NCBI GenBank assembly: GCA_002842135.1
Contig: PHCD01000037.1
Span: forward strand, 1 to 18,129
Length of the DNA: 18,129 bases
From: Betaproteobacteria bacterium HGW-Betaproteobacteria-8
GTDB taxonomy: Bacteria > Pseudomonadota > Gammaproteobacteria > Burkholderiales > Methylophilaceae
Direction: 5' to 3'
The notes under the pieces are model-generated. The model made no database searches. It had not been told where the DNA came from and saw only the letters and a list, made by a program, of their open reading frames with translations. Below are positions 8,056 to 15,797 of this stretch, piece after piece. Both the position numbers and the translations under genes were made by a program. Within the stretch, counting starts at the first letter, position 1. Each line of letters begins with the position of its first letter.

Positions 8056-8682
8056 TCAGCGTGCGTGACTGTCTTCCGGTTTCCAGCCGGATTCCCAGGT
8101 TTCGAAAGGAACGATTGCAGGCGCATGACCGTTGTCGTAGAACCAGGCATCGACTGCATAGCGCTGATGGCTTTCGATCTCGCGAATGACGGCAGTGGTG
8201 TGCGGCCAGCCATTGAAAAAGAAACCGCGCCGGGCAATATCCGAAATTTCGTGGAACCGGAGCAGGCCGTGCTGATGCATGAGCTTGAGGTATGTGGTGG
8301 TATTGATGGCTTCATCATTGCAATCCATCTGGCCGGCATAGGCACTGTTGCCAAAGGTGCCGCCCCGGTCCTTGTCCGTACCGGTCTTGACGCCGACTAT
8401 CCGTTCAAAGCCGGCAAGGCTTGCGCCGATACAAGCACGTTCGGCTTCGGCATCCACCGGCTGGGGCTCGCACCAGCGCTTCAGTTGCTGCCATTCCTGC
8501 GCATCGATGTGTGTCGTATTGATACGCGCACAGCCACCGGCCTGACAAACATCAAAACCAGAGAGTACTGGCTGCTGCCTCAGCACGCGGCCCATGGCCT
8601 CGACATCGGCATGGCTGGGCAACGCCAGCAGTGTCAGGCTAAAGCACAAGCGGCTGATCAGGCAGCTCGTTTTCATTTTCAT
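8056..8682 (-). CDS. Secreted transglutaminase-like cysteine peptidase candidate
   Basis: This 208-aa protein has a signal peptide (cleavage after SHA, about residue 25). The mature part has LAGFERIVGVKTGTDKDRGG, then GQMDCNDEA (Cys121), GWPHTTAV (His161) and YAVDAWFYDNG (Asp178 or Asp183). A Cys-His-Asp order with C-x-D-x-A around the cysteine resembles bacterial transglutaminase-like cysteine proteinases (peptidase C93 group). The match is by pattern only. The ATG at 8682 gives a proper signal peptide; longer starts add an unlikely leader, and an ATG two codons later is possible. It overlaps the preceding TPM gene by 44 nt and ends the lemA-TPM cluster, so it is probably coexpressed with it. 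Ribosome site is weak. Existence is confident; activity is inferred. Confidence 0.75.
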   Translation of the reverse strand: MKMKTSCLISRLCFSLTLLALPSHADVEAMGRVLRQQPVLSGFDVCQAGGCARINTTHIDAQEWQQLKRWCEPQPVDAEAERACIGASLAGFERIVGVKTGTDKDRGGTFGNSAYAGQMDCNDEAINTTTYLKLMHQHGLLRFHEISDIARRGFFFNGWPHTTAVIREIESHQRYAVDAWFYDNGHAPAIVPFETWESGWKPEDSHAR

Positions 8683-9142
8683 GTTGTGCCGGAAAATACC
8701 TGATGAGCAACTGGGCAATCTGCTCGACACCATGCAAGACCCCATCTTCAAGCTTGCCCTGTGCAAACAGTTGCTCCATCTCGTGACAGATCGATTCCCA
8801 CGTCTCAGCCGTCACGCACTGATTGATGCCACGGTCGGCAATAATCTCGACATCGTGATCGGCCAATAGCAGGTAAATGAGCACACCATTGTTCTGCGCC
8901 GTATCCCAGATACCGAGCATGGAAAAAACTTCCAGCGCCCGCGATTTCGGCGGCAAGCCCCTGAGCAGGCTGTAGGGATGCAGGCCGGCCTCGACCACAA
9001 AACGGATCTGCCCGCAATGCAAGCGTTCGCTGGCGGCGATTGCTGCCTCGATGCGGCGCATGGCGTTGCCGCTGAAATAGCGCCGTACCAGCCACGGGCC
9101 ACTGAACAGGTGCAGGAAGAATCTTTTCAGATTGCTGATCAT
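8639..9142 (-). CDS. TPM domain protein without signal peptide
   Basis: This 167-aa protein carries a compact TPM-type fold (TPM_phosphatase family). The pattern RRIEAAIAASERLHCGQIRFVVE, then NNGVLIYLLLADHDVEIIADRGINQ matches the first and third strands of such domains. Unlike its upstream partner it has no signal peptide and no membrane tail, so it is probably cytoplasmic or peripheral; the N-terminus (NLKRFFLHLF, RRYF) is basic and amphipathic. I chose ATG at 9142 because AGAGG lies 7 nt upstream. An ATG at 9172 would overlap the preceding stop and add ten residues. Pairs of TPM proteins after lemA are common in betaproteobacteria. Biochemical role is unknown. Confidence 0.85.
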   Translation of the reverse strand: MISNLKRFFLHLFSGPWLVRRYFSGNAMRRIEAAIAASERLHCGQIRFVVEAGLHPYSLLRGLPPKSRALEVFSMLGIWDTAQNNGVLIYLLLADHDVEIIADRGINQCVTAETWESICHEMEQLFAQGKLEDGVLHGVEQIAQLLIRYFPAQHENENELPDQPLVL

Positions 9143-9165
9143 GTTTCGCCTCTTGCCATCGCCGC

Positions 9166-9993
9166 TCACCATCGACCCGATGCCCCGCCGCCGCCAAAAC
9201 CACCGCCGCCACCGGAGAATCCTCCACCTCCGCTGAATCCGCCGTGCCCGCTTCCGCCACCCATACCGCCAACGCCGCCCATACCACCGCTCAGCGTTAT
9301 GATGAAAGCCACCACGGCCAGCACAATGGCAAATATCAAGCCACCACCCAGTATCCAGACGACAAGACCGACCACACCGCCGCCTATCGTGCCGCCGAGG
9401 AACCGGCCGAAAATTGCACGCAGGACACCGCCCACGGCGATTGCGCCAAACAGCAGCAACGGCAGCATATCCTCAATTGGCGCGCTCTTCGCTGCCTTTT
9501 CCGGTTCCGGCAAAGGCTCACCGCCAATCAGCGAAACAAGCTGTTCAACGGCGGCGTTGATGCCGCCGTAAAAATCCCCCTGACGGAAATAAGGCGTCAT
9601 GGTCTCGGCAATCACACGCTTGGCGATGGCATCGGGGACCACGCCTTCCAGGCCGTAGCCGACCTCGATGCGCATGGTCCTGTCATCCATTGCCAGCAGA
9701 ATCAGCAGGCCATCATCGACACCCTTGCGTCCCAGCTTCCAGCTTTCCGCCACGCGGATGGAATATTGCTCGATAGTTTCCGGTTGGGTAGTAGGCACGA
9801 GCAGCACGGCAATTTGGCTGCCTTTTTCCTGCTCGAAAGCTGCCAGGCGGGATTCGAGTGCAGCCTTCTGCCCTGGCTGCAAAACGCCGGCCAGGTCCGT
9901 GACGCGCGCGTTCAATGGCGGCACTTCCACTTCTGCCAGCGCTACGAGCGGCAGCAGAATCAAAAGCAGGCCAGCGAGCCAGCGATGCATCAT
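9166..9993 (-). CDS. TPM domain protein with Gly-rich tail (YgcG-like)
   Basis: The 275-aa protein begins with a signal peptide (cleavage near ALA at residue 20). A periplasmic TPM domain follows (about 27-155), with VTDLAGVL, YSIRVAESWKLGRKGVDDG and MRIEVGYGLEG as family landmarks. Membrane segments lie at about 176-234. The C-terminus (236-275) is glycine repeats ending GGGGASGRW, typical of this family. Some relatives have been reported to have phosphatase activity or to be linked to envelope or photosystem upkeep; no activity can be claimed here. It starts 2 nt after the lemA stop, either at ATG 9993 or the next ATG at 9990. It sits between lemA and a second TPM gene, so one transcript is likely. 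Confidence 0.92.
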   Translation of the reverse strand: MMHRWLAGLLLILLPLVALAEVEVPPLNARVTDLAGVLQPGQKAALESRLAAFEQEKGSQIAVLLVPTTQPETIEQYSIRVAESWKLGRKGVDDGLLILLAMDDRTMRIEVGYGLEGVVPDAIAKRVIAETMTPYFRQGDFYGGINAAVEQLVSLIGGEPLPEPEKAAKSAPIEDMLPLLLFGAIAVGGVLRAIFGRFLGGTIGGGVVGLVVWILGGGLIFAIVLAVVAFIITLSGGMGGVGGMGGGSGHGGFSGGGGFSGGGGGFGGGGASGRW

Positions 9994-9995
9994 TT

Positions 9996-10583
9996 TCAGT
10001 CGAACTCTACAGCCGGTGGTGTGGCCAGCGCTTTTTCATCTTCCACGGTGAAGTTCGGTTTGGTTTTCATGCCGAACATCATGGCGGTCAGGTTGCTGGG
10101 GAAGGAACGCACTGTGATGTTGTATTCCTGCACCGCCTGAATATAGCGGTTGCGCGCCACGGTGATACGGTTCTCAGTACCCTCCAGCTGCGCCTGCAAG
10201 TCGCGGAACAGGCCGTCGGCCTTGAGCTGCGGATAGTTCTCGGCTACCACCAGCAAACGTGAGATCGCTGAAGTCAGCTCACCCTGCGCTGCCTGGAACC
10301 TGGCGAAAGCCTGTTCATCGTTGAGCAGTTCCGGCGTCGCCTGTATGCCGCCGACACGGGCACGGGCATTGGTGACATTCTCCAGCACCTCCTGCTCATG
10401 AGCGGCATAGCCCTTGACCACATTGACCAGATTCGGCACCAGGTCGGCACGACGCTGGTACTGGTTGAGTACTTCCGACCAGGCCGAGTTGATCTGCTCG
10501 TCCGTGGCCTGCAATTTGTTGTAGCCGCAACCGGAAAGTGCCAGGGTCAAAAACAGCAGAAATACAGTGAGTAATCTACGCAT
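9996..10583 (-). CDS. lemA: LemA family lipoprotein
   Basis: The 195-aa protein opens with a lipoprotein signal whose lipobox LSGC puts the acylated cysteine at residue 19. The rest is the helical LemA domain: LQATDEQINSAWSEVLNQYQ, RRADLVPNLVNVVKGYAAHE, then ENYPQLKADGLFRDLQAQLE and ENRITVARNRYIQAVQEYN. The short variable tail ends near ATPPAVEFD. LemA proteins are membrane-anchored helical bundles of unclear role, nearly always beside TPM proteins. ATG at 10583 is preferred over TTG at 10589 because GGAG lies 8 nt before it. It is the first gene of the lemA-TPM-TPM-peptidase-like cluster. Its 5' region borders a tandem repeat. Confidence 0.95.
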   Translation of the reverse strand: MRRLLTVFLLFLTLALSGCGYNKLQATDEQINSAWSEVLNQYQRRADLVPNLVNVVKGYAAHEQEVLENVTNARARVGGIQATPELLNDEQAFARFQAAQGELTSAISRLLVVAENYPQLKADGLFRDLQAQLEGTENRITVARNRYIQAVQEYNITVRSFPSNLTAMMFGMKTKPNFTVEDEKALATPPAVEFD

Positions 10584-10702
10584 GTTCAAATCTCCAGAAA
10601 TAAATATCGATAGCCGCTCTGTAACACCATCACTCTTTTCAACATGATGGATGGTTTCCAGACTTTCAAGTCATCCGTTCCGACAACCATCATCCTCCCA
10701 AA

Positions 10703-10798
10703 CTGTTTGCCTGGAAAACTGTTTGCCTGGAAAGTTGTTTGTAAGAAAAATTAATTGCTAAGAAAAACTGTTTGCCAGGAAACCTGTTTGCTAAAACC
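10703..10798. repeat. Six-copy degenerate 16-bp tandem repeat
   Basis: Units of about 16 bp begin at 10703, 10719, 10735, 10751, 10768 and 10784. The best unit is CTGTTTGCCTGGAAAA; units 1 and 2 differ at one base, units 5 and 6 are close, and units 3 and 4 are diverged. The array fills the gap between the UDG stop (10802) and the lemA leader. It shows no dyad symmetry, so it is not a terminator. Confidence 0.75.
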
Positions 10799-10801
10799 AA
10801 C

Positions 10802-11686
10802 TCAGCCGCCTGCCTGCGTCTGCAATGACTGCATGGTGCGACGCGCATAGCACAGATCCTCCCAAGCCTTGGCCTTGTCGGCCAGGTTGCGCAGCAGATA
10901 CGCAGGATGGTAAGTCACGATAACCGGCACGCTATTGTAGCTGTGCAGCTTGCCACGCAGTTCGGCAACCGTGGCATCCGTATTCAGCAGGGTCTGCGCC
11001 GCGACCCGCCCCAGGGCAAGTATCAGTTTGGGCTGCATCAGCGCCACCTGCCGTTCGAGAAACGGTTCACATTGCACGATTTCGCCGCGATGCGGATCGC
11101 GGTTTTCCGGTGGACGGCATTTCATGACATTGGCGATATAGACATTCTGCCCGCGCTTGAGCTTGATTGCGGCCAGCATGTTATCCAGCAGCTTGCCAGC
11201 CTGACCAACGAATGGCTCGCCTTGGCGGTCTTCCTCCACGCCCGGCGCCTCACCGACAAATAACCATTCCGCATGCGGATCGCCCACGCCAAACACGGTC
11301 TGGGTACGTGTAGCTGACAGCTCGCAAGCCACACAGTTTTGCACGCAGGCCTGCAAAGCAGGCCAATCCAGATGCAGTATCTGTTCCTGCCGGTTTTCTG
11401 CGAAAACCGCCGGTTCGGCTACCGTGACTGATTCTGCCACGCTGACCGATTCGGACACACTAGCTGGTTCGGACACACTGCCTGATTCGACTACACTGGC
11501 AGGCTCAAGCAGGTTGACTGGCTCGGCCACCTTGAGCTCCGGCACTTCCGCCAGCTGCTGTGCAGGGCTTACCCCGGCTGGCGAGCTACTGGCTACTGGC
11601 TCAGGTTTTGCAACGCCGCCATCGCGCAGCCTCCACACTGGCAAAAGCTCCAGCTCACGCAACATGTCATCACGATTCAGGCTCAC
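10802..11686 (-). CDS. Family 4 uracil-DNA glycosylase with repetitive linker
   Basis: This enzyme should remove uracil from DNA to start base excision repair. The catalytic domain (about 105-290) has the four iron-sulfur ligands C118, C121, C190 and C206, with family 4 spacing. It also has GEAPG (145-149), the EPFVGQAGKLL segment and HPAYLLR (260-266). The N-terminus (MLRELELLPVWRLR) is a helix common in betaproteobacterial versions. Between them lies a linker (about 22-99) with seven hexapeptide repeats rich in Val, Ser and Glu, making the protein 294 aa instead of about 200-240. Start is GTG at 11686; no other in-frame start precedes it after the rimI stop 13 nt upstream. It is the third gene of tsaB-rimI-udg. 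Confidence 0.93.
   Translation of the reverse strand: MSLNRDDMLRELELLPVWRLRDGGVAKPEPVASSSPAGVSPAQQLAEVPELKVAEPVNLLEPASVVESGSVSEPASVSESVSVAESVTVAEPAVFAENRQEQILHLDWPALQACVQNCVACELSATRTQTVFGVGDPHAEWLFVGEAPGVEEDRQGEPFVGQAGKLLDNMLAAIKLKRGQNVYIANVMKCRPPENRDPHRGEIVQCEPFLERQVALMQPKLILALGRVAAQTLLNTDATVAELRGKLHSYNSVPVIVTYHPAYLLRNLADKAKAWEDLCYARRTMQSLQTQAGG
11412..11537. repeat. Seven-copy 18-bp in-frame tandem repeat inside the UDG gene
   Basis: Seven consecutive 18-nt units (starting at 11412, 11430, 11448, 11466, 11484, 11502, 11520) encode six-residue repeats of the form SVSEPA or SVAESV. Middle units share the core ATTCGGACACACT or close variants. Because the unit is a multiple of three, copy number can change without breaking the frame. 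Confidence 0.85.
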
Positions 11687-11699
11687 AGGGTCATCCCGC

Positions 11700-12161
11700 T
11701 CATAGTGCCATTCCCATCAACATGGCGTCTTCGCGGCCATTCTCGGTCGGGTAATAACGCGGGCGTATAGCCATCTCATTAAAGCCTTTTTTCTCATAGA
11801 GGCTGATCGCCACCTTGTTGGAGACCCGAACTTCCAGAAACATGTTGAGCGCGCCATGCTCAAGCGCTTTTTCCATAATGAATGACAGCACCATATCACC
11901 ATAACCCTTGCCCTGGGCGTGCTTGGCAACACTGATATTCAACAGGTGCGCCTCATCCAGCACCAGCATCACCACCACATAAGCGATCATCTGCCCGCCC
12001 TGCTCAAACACCCAACAGCTGTAGCCGGTGTTGAGCGAATCCCGGAAATTGCCAATTGACCAGGGAAAAGGATAGATGGTCGGCTCTATACGCATGACCG
12101 TATCCAGATCAGCCATCTGCATGGGCCTTACCTGCACATCGGTTTTCAGTATGGCGTTCAA
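11700..12161 (-). CDS. rimI: Ribosomal protein S18 alanine N-acetyltransferase RimI
   Basis: RimI is a GNAT enzyme that acetylates the N-terminal alanine of ribosomal protein S18 using acetyl-CoA. The 153-aa length is normal. Visible features are VRPMQMADLDTVMRIE, YPFPWS (30-35), LLNISV, the acetyl-CoA loop AQGKGYG (82-88), and FLEVRVSNKVAISLYEKKGF with E110 and Y122 at the spacing of the catalytic Glu and Tyr known from Salmonella RimI. The start is TTG at 12161, overlapping the tsaB stop as TTGA. The next ATG would delete the first strand, so coupled TTG initiation is the best reading. tsaB-rimI is a classic bacterial pair. Confidence 0.95.
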   Translation of the reverse strand: MNAILKTDVQVRPMQMADLDTVMRIEPTIYPFPWSIGNFRDSLNTGYSCWVFEQGGQMIAYVVVMLVLDEAHLLNISVAKHAQGKGYGDMVLSFIMEKALEHGALNMFLEVRVSNKVAISLYEKKGFNEMAIRPRYYPTENGREDAMLMGMAL

Positions 12162-12850
12162 TTCAGCTTCTGCCCGGCTTCACGTTCATGCGTTTTCAGC
12201 GCGACACGATTACGGATATAGACTGGTGCCGCTTCCGCTGCAGGCAAACCCAGCCCTGCCTTCATCAGTGGTTCAGCCAGCGCCAGCATGGCGCGCGCTT
12301 CCGGATACTGTTCCGGCATGGTCTCGCTGATCTGTGCGCCGTAGCAACCATGCAGCTCCTCGCCATACGCCGCCCAACCGTTGCCAACGCCGACCCAGTC
12401 GCGACCTTCGATCGCCGGCAGCTGGGTCGGTTTGTAGAGCCCGGGCTCCATGACGGTATGCCATCCGGCACCGGCACGCACATACACTGCATGATAGACC
12501 TCGCCCATACGGGCATCGAGGCAGGCAATCACACGTGAGTGACCGCTTGCTTCCGCCAGCGCCATCAAGGTACTGACACCCAGCACCGGCAAACCGGCAC
12601 CAAACGCCAGGCCCTGAGCAACGCCGCAGGCAATGCGCAGGCCGGTAAACGAACCCGGGCCGGCACCATAGACGATGGCCTGCAAATCCTTCATGTCCGC
12701 CTGCACTTCGTCCAGCAGTTCGCGTATGGTCGGCAATATTTGCTGAGAATGACTTTGCCCCGCATGAAAATGGCGCGCAAGGACACGGCCCTGATATTGG
12801 AGGGCTAAGGAGAGAAATTCGGTGGAAGTGTCGAGTGCGAGGATATTCAT
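12158..12850 (-). CDS. tsaB: tRNA t6A37 biosynthesis protein TsaB
   Basis: TsaB (YeaZ) is the partner that activates TsaD, with TsaE, in making N6-threonylcarbamoyladenosine at position 37 of ANN-reading tRNAs. The 230-aa protein has the ASKHA fold landmarks ILALDTSTE at the N-terminus, YGAGPGSFTGLRIACGVAQGL (61-81) and CLDARMGEVYHAVY. ATG at 12850 is chosen; a TTG codon just before it is an equivalent option. The ribosome site is poor. Its stop overlaps the rimI start. The gene lies 92 nt after fbpC on the same strand, so read-through from the iron operon is possible, though its own promoter in 12851-12941 is more usual. Confidence 0.95.
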   Translation of the reverse strand: MNILALDTSTEFLSLALQYQGRVLARHFHAGQSHSQQILPTIRELLDEVQADMKDLQAIVYGAGPGSFTGLRIACGVAQGLAFGAGLPVLGVSTLMALAEASGHSRVIACLDARMGEVYHAVYVRAGAGWHTVMEPGLYKPTQLPAIEGRDWVGVGNGWAAYGEELHGCYGAQISETMPEQYPEARAMLALAEPLMKAGLGLPAAEAAPVYIRNRVALKTHEREAGQKLN

Positions 12851-12941
12851 CAAAACAGCTTAATGGATCAAGCCGCTATTTTGCCATACCGATGCTGATA
12901 CAAGTATTCGACTTGCACTCTTGAACAGCTAACCTGGATTG

Positions 12942-13994
12942 TCAGGTGCGCCTGAAAGCAATCACGTGATCGATCTCCAGGCGAATACCGATCTTCTCAC
13001 CCAGCTTGTGATTATGGTGCGATGGCACCAGCGAAAGCACCTGCTGGCCGGATTCAAGCCTCAGCGTATACATAATATCGGCGCCCTGAAACGCTTTATG
13101 CACGATGGTTGCCTGCAATTTGCTCGCATCATCGTGCACGATATCATCCGGCCGCAACAGGATATCGACGGTCTGGCCGACCCCTACAGTATCCGGCAAT
13201 TCACCATACAAACCGCCAAGGTCCGTCATCACGCGGCCACGCTCTATGACTTCACCGCTCAATAACACACCCTTGCCGACAAAATCTGCCACGAAGCGGC
13301 TGTTGGGCTTGTGATACAAATTATAGGCAGTATCCCACTGCTGAATCATGCCCTGATGCATGACACCGATCTCGTCCGCCATGGCAAAAGCCTCATGCTG
13401 GTCATGCGTGACCAGGATTGCCGTCGCATTCTGGCTTTTCAGCACTTCGCGAATTTCCTGCGAGAGGCGTTCGCGCAGGTCACTGTCCAAATTGGAGAAC
13501 GGCTCATCCAGCAGCAACAGGTCCGGCCTCGGCGCCAGCGCACGAGCGACGGCGACACGTTGCTGCTGCCCGCCGGAAAGTTCATGCGGATATTTCTTTG
13601 CGGCCTCAGCCAACCCCACCACTTCCAGCAACTCCATCACGCGCGGGCTGCGCTGCGACTTTTCCATCTGGTGCAGGCCAAAAGCCACGTTCTCGAATAC
13701 GCTCAGATGCGGGAACAATGCGTAATCCTGAAACACCATGCCGATCCGGCGCTTTTCCGTCGGCAGGCTGAAATCCGGCGTAGCCACCGCAGTACCGTTG
13801 AGCAGGATCTCGCCCGCACTCAAACGCTCAAAACCGGCGATCAGCCTCAGTACCGTGGTTTTCCCACAGCCGGAAGGCCCCAGCAGGCAGCCGATCTGGC
13901 CTTTGGCCAATTGCAGCGAGAGGTTCTGCACCACGCGCAGATCGCCATAAGATTGGCTGACGTTCTTTAGTTCCAACAAAGCTTTATTGTTCAT
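12942..13994 (-). CDS. fbpC: Ferric iron ABC transporter ATP-binding protein
   Basis: FbpC powers import of Fe3+ through FbpB. The 350-aa protein has Walker A GPSGCGKTT (39-47), Q-loop Q89, signature LSGGQQQR (139-146), Walker B LLLLDEP (159-165) and the switch histidine H197. A C-terminal TOBE-like regulatory part follows (from about residue 245, including ILLRPDDI). It is typical in length and order for the FbpC/PotA/CysA-type ATPases; the iron substrate is inferred from the neighbouring binding protein. ATG at 13994 lies inside the end of fbpB, overlapping by 11 nt, so translation is coupled. No strong terminator follows before tsaB. Confidence 0.93.
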   Translation of the reverse strand: MNNKALLELKNVSQSYGDLRVVQNLSLQLAKGQIGCLLGPSGCGKTTVLRLIAGFERLSAGEILLNGTAVATPDFSLPTEKRRIGMVFQDYALFPHLSVFENVAFGLHQMEKSQRSPRVMELLEVVGLAEAAKKYPHELSGGQQQRVAVARALAPRPDLLLLDEPFSNLDSDLRERLSQEIREVLKSQNATAILVTHDQHEAFAMADEIGVMHQGMIQQWDTAYNLYHKPNSRFVADFVGKGVLLSGEVIERGRVMTDLGGLYGELPDTVGVGQTVDILLRPDDIVHDDASKLQATIVHKAFQGADIMYTLRLESGQQVLSLVPSHHNHKLGEKIGIRLEIDHVIAFRRT

Positions 13995-15642
13995 TCACAT
14001 TACCATGACGGCTTAAAAAGATAATCGGTAGCAACCCCACCAACACGAGCGTCACGGCGGGTAATGCCGCGCGTTCCCACTCACCTTCCGAGGTCATTTC
14101 AAAGATGCGCACTGCCAGCGTATCCCAGCCGAAAGGGCGCGTCATCAGGGTGATCGGCATCTCTTTCATGACATCGACAAACACCAGGATCAGCGCCGTC
14201 ACCATGCCGCCGCGCAGGATCGGCGCATGCACCCGGCGCAGCATGGTCAGATTACCCACACCCAGTGTACGCGATACATCATCCAGGCTGAGCGGCAAGC
14301 GCTGCATGGCACTGTCGACCGGATTGAATCCAACCGCCATGAAACGCGCCATATAGGCCACCAGCATGATCAGCAAACTTCCCTGCAACAGCATGCCTGC
14401 CTCAATCTGCATCAGCGGCTTGATAATATTGAGCAGGGTTCTATCCACCCAGGCGATCGCTACAAAAACGCCGACTGCCAGCACCGTACCCGGCAATGCA
14501 TAACCGATGGTGGCAATACGCACGCAGGATCTGGTCAGCGTGTCGGTATTGCGCCTTGCCGCATAGGAAAGCAGCAAGGCAGCCACCACCGTGATAATAG
14601 CCGCAATGGCAGCCAGCATCAGGGTGTGTTGCAAAAAGCCCAGATAGCGGCTGTCGAAATCCTCGGCAAACACGCCAGCCGCCCAGATCAGCAACTGCAC
14701 GAGCGGAATAATGAAGGCGATGCTGACCACGACAAGGGCAAACAGCGTTGCAGACCATGCAGCCAAGCCTTCAAGCCGGATACGGCCGGTCTCCTGATGA
14801 CGGCCGGCCTGCGTATAACGCATTCTTGAACGTGAAAGCTGCTCCAGTATCAGCAGCACAAAAACGATGATCACCAGCAAAGAAGCCAGTTGCGAGGCAG
14901 CATCCAGCGAGAACATGCCGAACCAGGTCTTGTAAATGGCCGTGGTGAACGTGTCGTAATTGAACACGGAAACCGTGCCGAAATCCGCCAGCGTTTCCAT
15001 CAATGCCAGCATCAGGCCGCCGACGATCCAGGGCCGCGCCATGGGCAAGGCCACCCGGAAGAAGCCGCTACGGCGCGAGTGGCCCAAAGCCTGCGCTGCT
15101 TCCAGTGCACGCTTACCCTGGGTGGAAAAGGCATTCCTGGCCAGCAGGTAAACGTAGGGATACAGAGCCAGGCTCATGACCAGAATCACGCCGCCGGTGG
15201 AGCGGATGTGCGGAAACCAGTCACTGCTGCCGAACGCTTCGCGCAACCAGGTTTGCAGCGGACCGGTGAAATCGAGCAGGCCGATAAAGACAAAAGCCGA
15301 GACATAGGCGGGTATCGCAATTGGCAGCAACAAAGCCCAGCTCAACACTCGCCGTCCCGGAAACTGGTAAACCGCCATCAGCCAACCCAGGCTGACGCCC
15401 AGCAACAGGGTACCGAAACCAACCCCGAGCACCAGCCAGAAGGTGTTGATCAGCAGGTCGCCCAGTACATAATCAAATAAATGCAGCCAGACTTCTTTTT
15501 CAGGATGGAAGAAGGATGAAATGACCACCAGCACCGGGATCAATACCAGCGTGGCGAATACGAGGGCGATAAGACGCCAGCGATCCTGAAAAATCGCTGG
15601 CAAACTCAAAATCATGGCGCTCAGTTTCGGCGCTTTTATCAT
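13984..15642 (-). CDS. fbpB: Ferric iron ABC transporter permease (fused double domain)
   Basis: The 552-aa inner-membrane protein has two homologous permease halves of about six helices each, as in SfuB/FbpB. Each half has a cytoplasmic EAA-type coupling loop: EAAQALGHSRRSGFFRVALP (about 181-200) and DDVSRTLGVGNLTMLRRVHA (about 454-473). ATG at 15642 is chosen because AGAG lies 7 nt before it and the length is normal. The frame stays open to 15699, so starts at 15675 or 15699 would add residues encoded by the adjacent palindromic repeat. The ribosome site itself lies inside that repeat. It overlaps fbpC by 11 nt and is separated from fbpA by 382 nt of repeat sequence. Confidence 0.93.
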   Translation of the reverse strand: MIKAPKLSAMILSLPAIFQDRWRLIALVFATLVLIPVLVVISSFFHPEKEVWLHLFDYVLGDLLINTFWLVLGVGFGTLLLGVSLGWLMAVYQFPGRRVLSWALLLPIAIPAYVSAFVFIGLLDFTGPLQTWLREAFGSSDWFPHIRSTGGVILVMSLALYPYVYLLARNAFSTQGKRALEAAQALGHSRRSGFFRVALPMARPWIVGGLMLALMETLADFGTVSVFNYDTFTTAIYKTWFGMFSLDAASQLASLLVIIVFVLLILEQLSRSRMRYTQAGRHQETGRIRLEGLAAWSATLFALVVVSIAFIIPLVQLLIWAAGVFAEDFDSRYLGFLQHTLMLAAIAAIITVVAALLLSYAARRNTDTLTRSCVRIATIGYALPGTVLAVGVFVAIAWVDRTLLNIIKPLMQIEAGMLLQGSLLIMLVAYMARFMAVGFNPVDSAMQRLPLSLDDVSRTLGVGNLTMLRRVHAPILRGGMVTALILVFVDVMKEMPITLMTRPFGWDTLAVRIFEMTSEGEWERAALPAVTLVLVGLLPIIFLSRHGNVNEQ

Positions 15643-15783
15643 GGGCAACTCTAAAAATCCAACTTTCTTCGCCATGCTGCGTTGCTCACAAAAAATCACT
15701 CCTCACATATCGAATATATGCCGCGTCGCAATTTTTTGCTCGCGCCTTGCCTGGCATGGAAATTTGAATTTTTATATACGCCC
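15643..15783. repeat. 141-bp imperfect palindrome next to fbpB start
   Basis: The two ~70-nt arms align as reverse complements over their whole length with roughly two thirds identity by eye. Shared blocks from the outside in are GGGC, TAAAAAT, CAA-TTTC, GCCA-GC, AAAAAAT and CATAT. The transcript could form one long hairpin. It ends exactly at the fbpB ATG and supplies its ribosome site. Such structure suggests a dispersed repeat or a MITE remnant. Confidence 0.7.
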
Positions 15784-15797
15784 GCATGTGATCGAGT

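Noticed and set aside
7966..8703. 245-codon plus-strand frame
   Set aside because: It lies opposite the peptidase-like gene, which has a signal peptide and conserved-looking motifs; the plus frame has neither.
8978..9571. Proline-rich 197-codon plus-strand frame
   Set aside because: It is the reverse reading of the glycine-rich tail of the TPM protein; the low-complexity prolines come from complementing Gly codons.
10703..10798. Possible CRISPR array
   Set aside because: Units are only 16 bp, contiguous without spacers and degenerate, and there are no cas genes.
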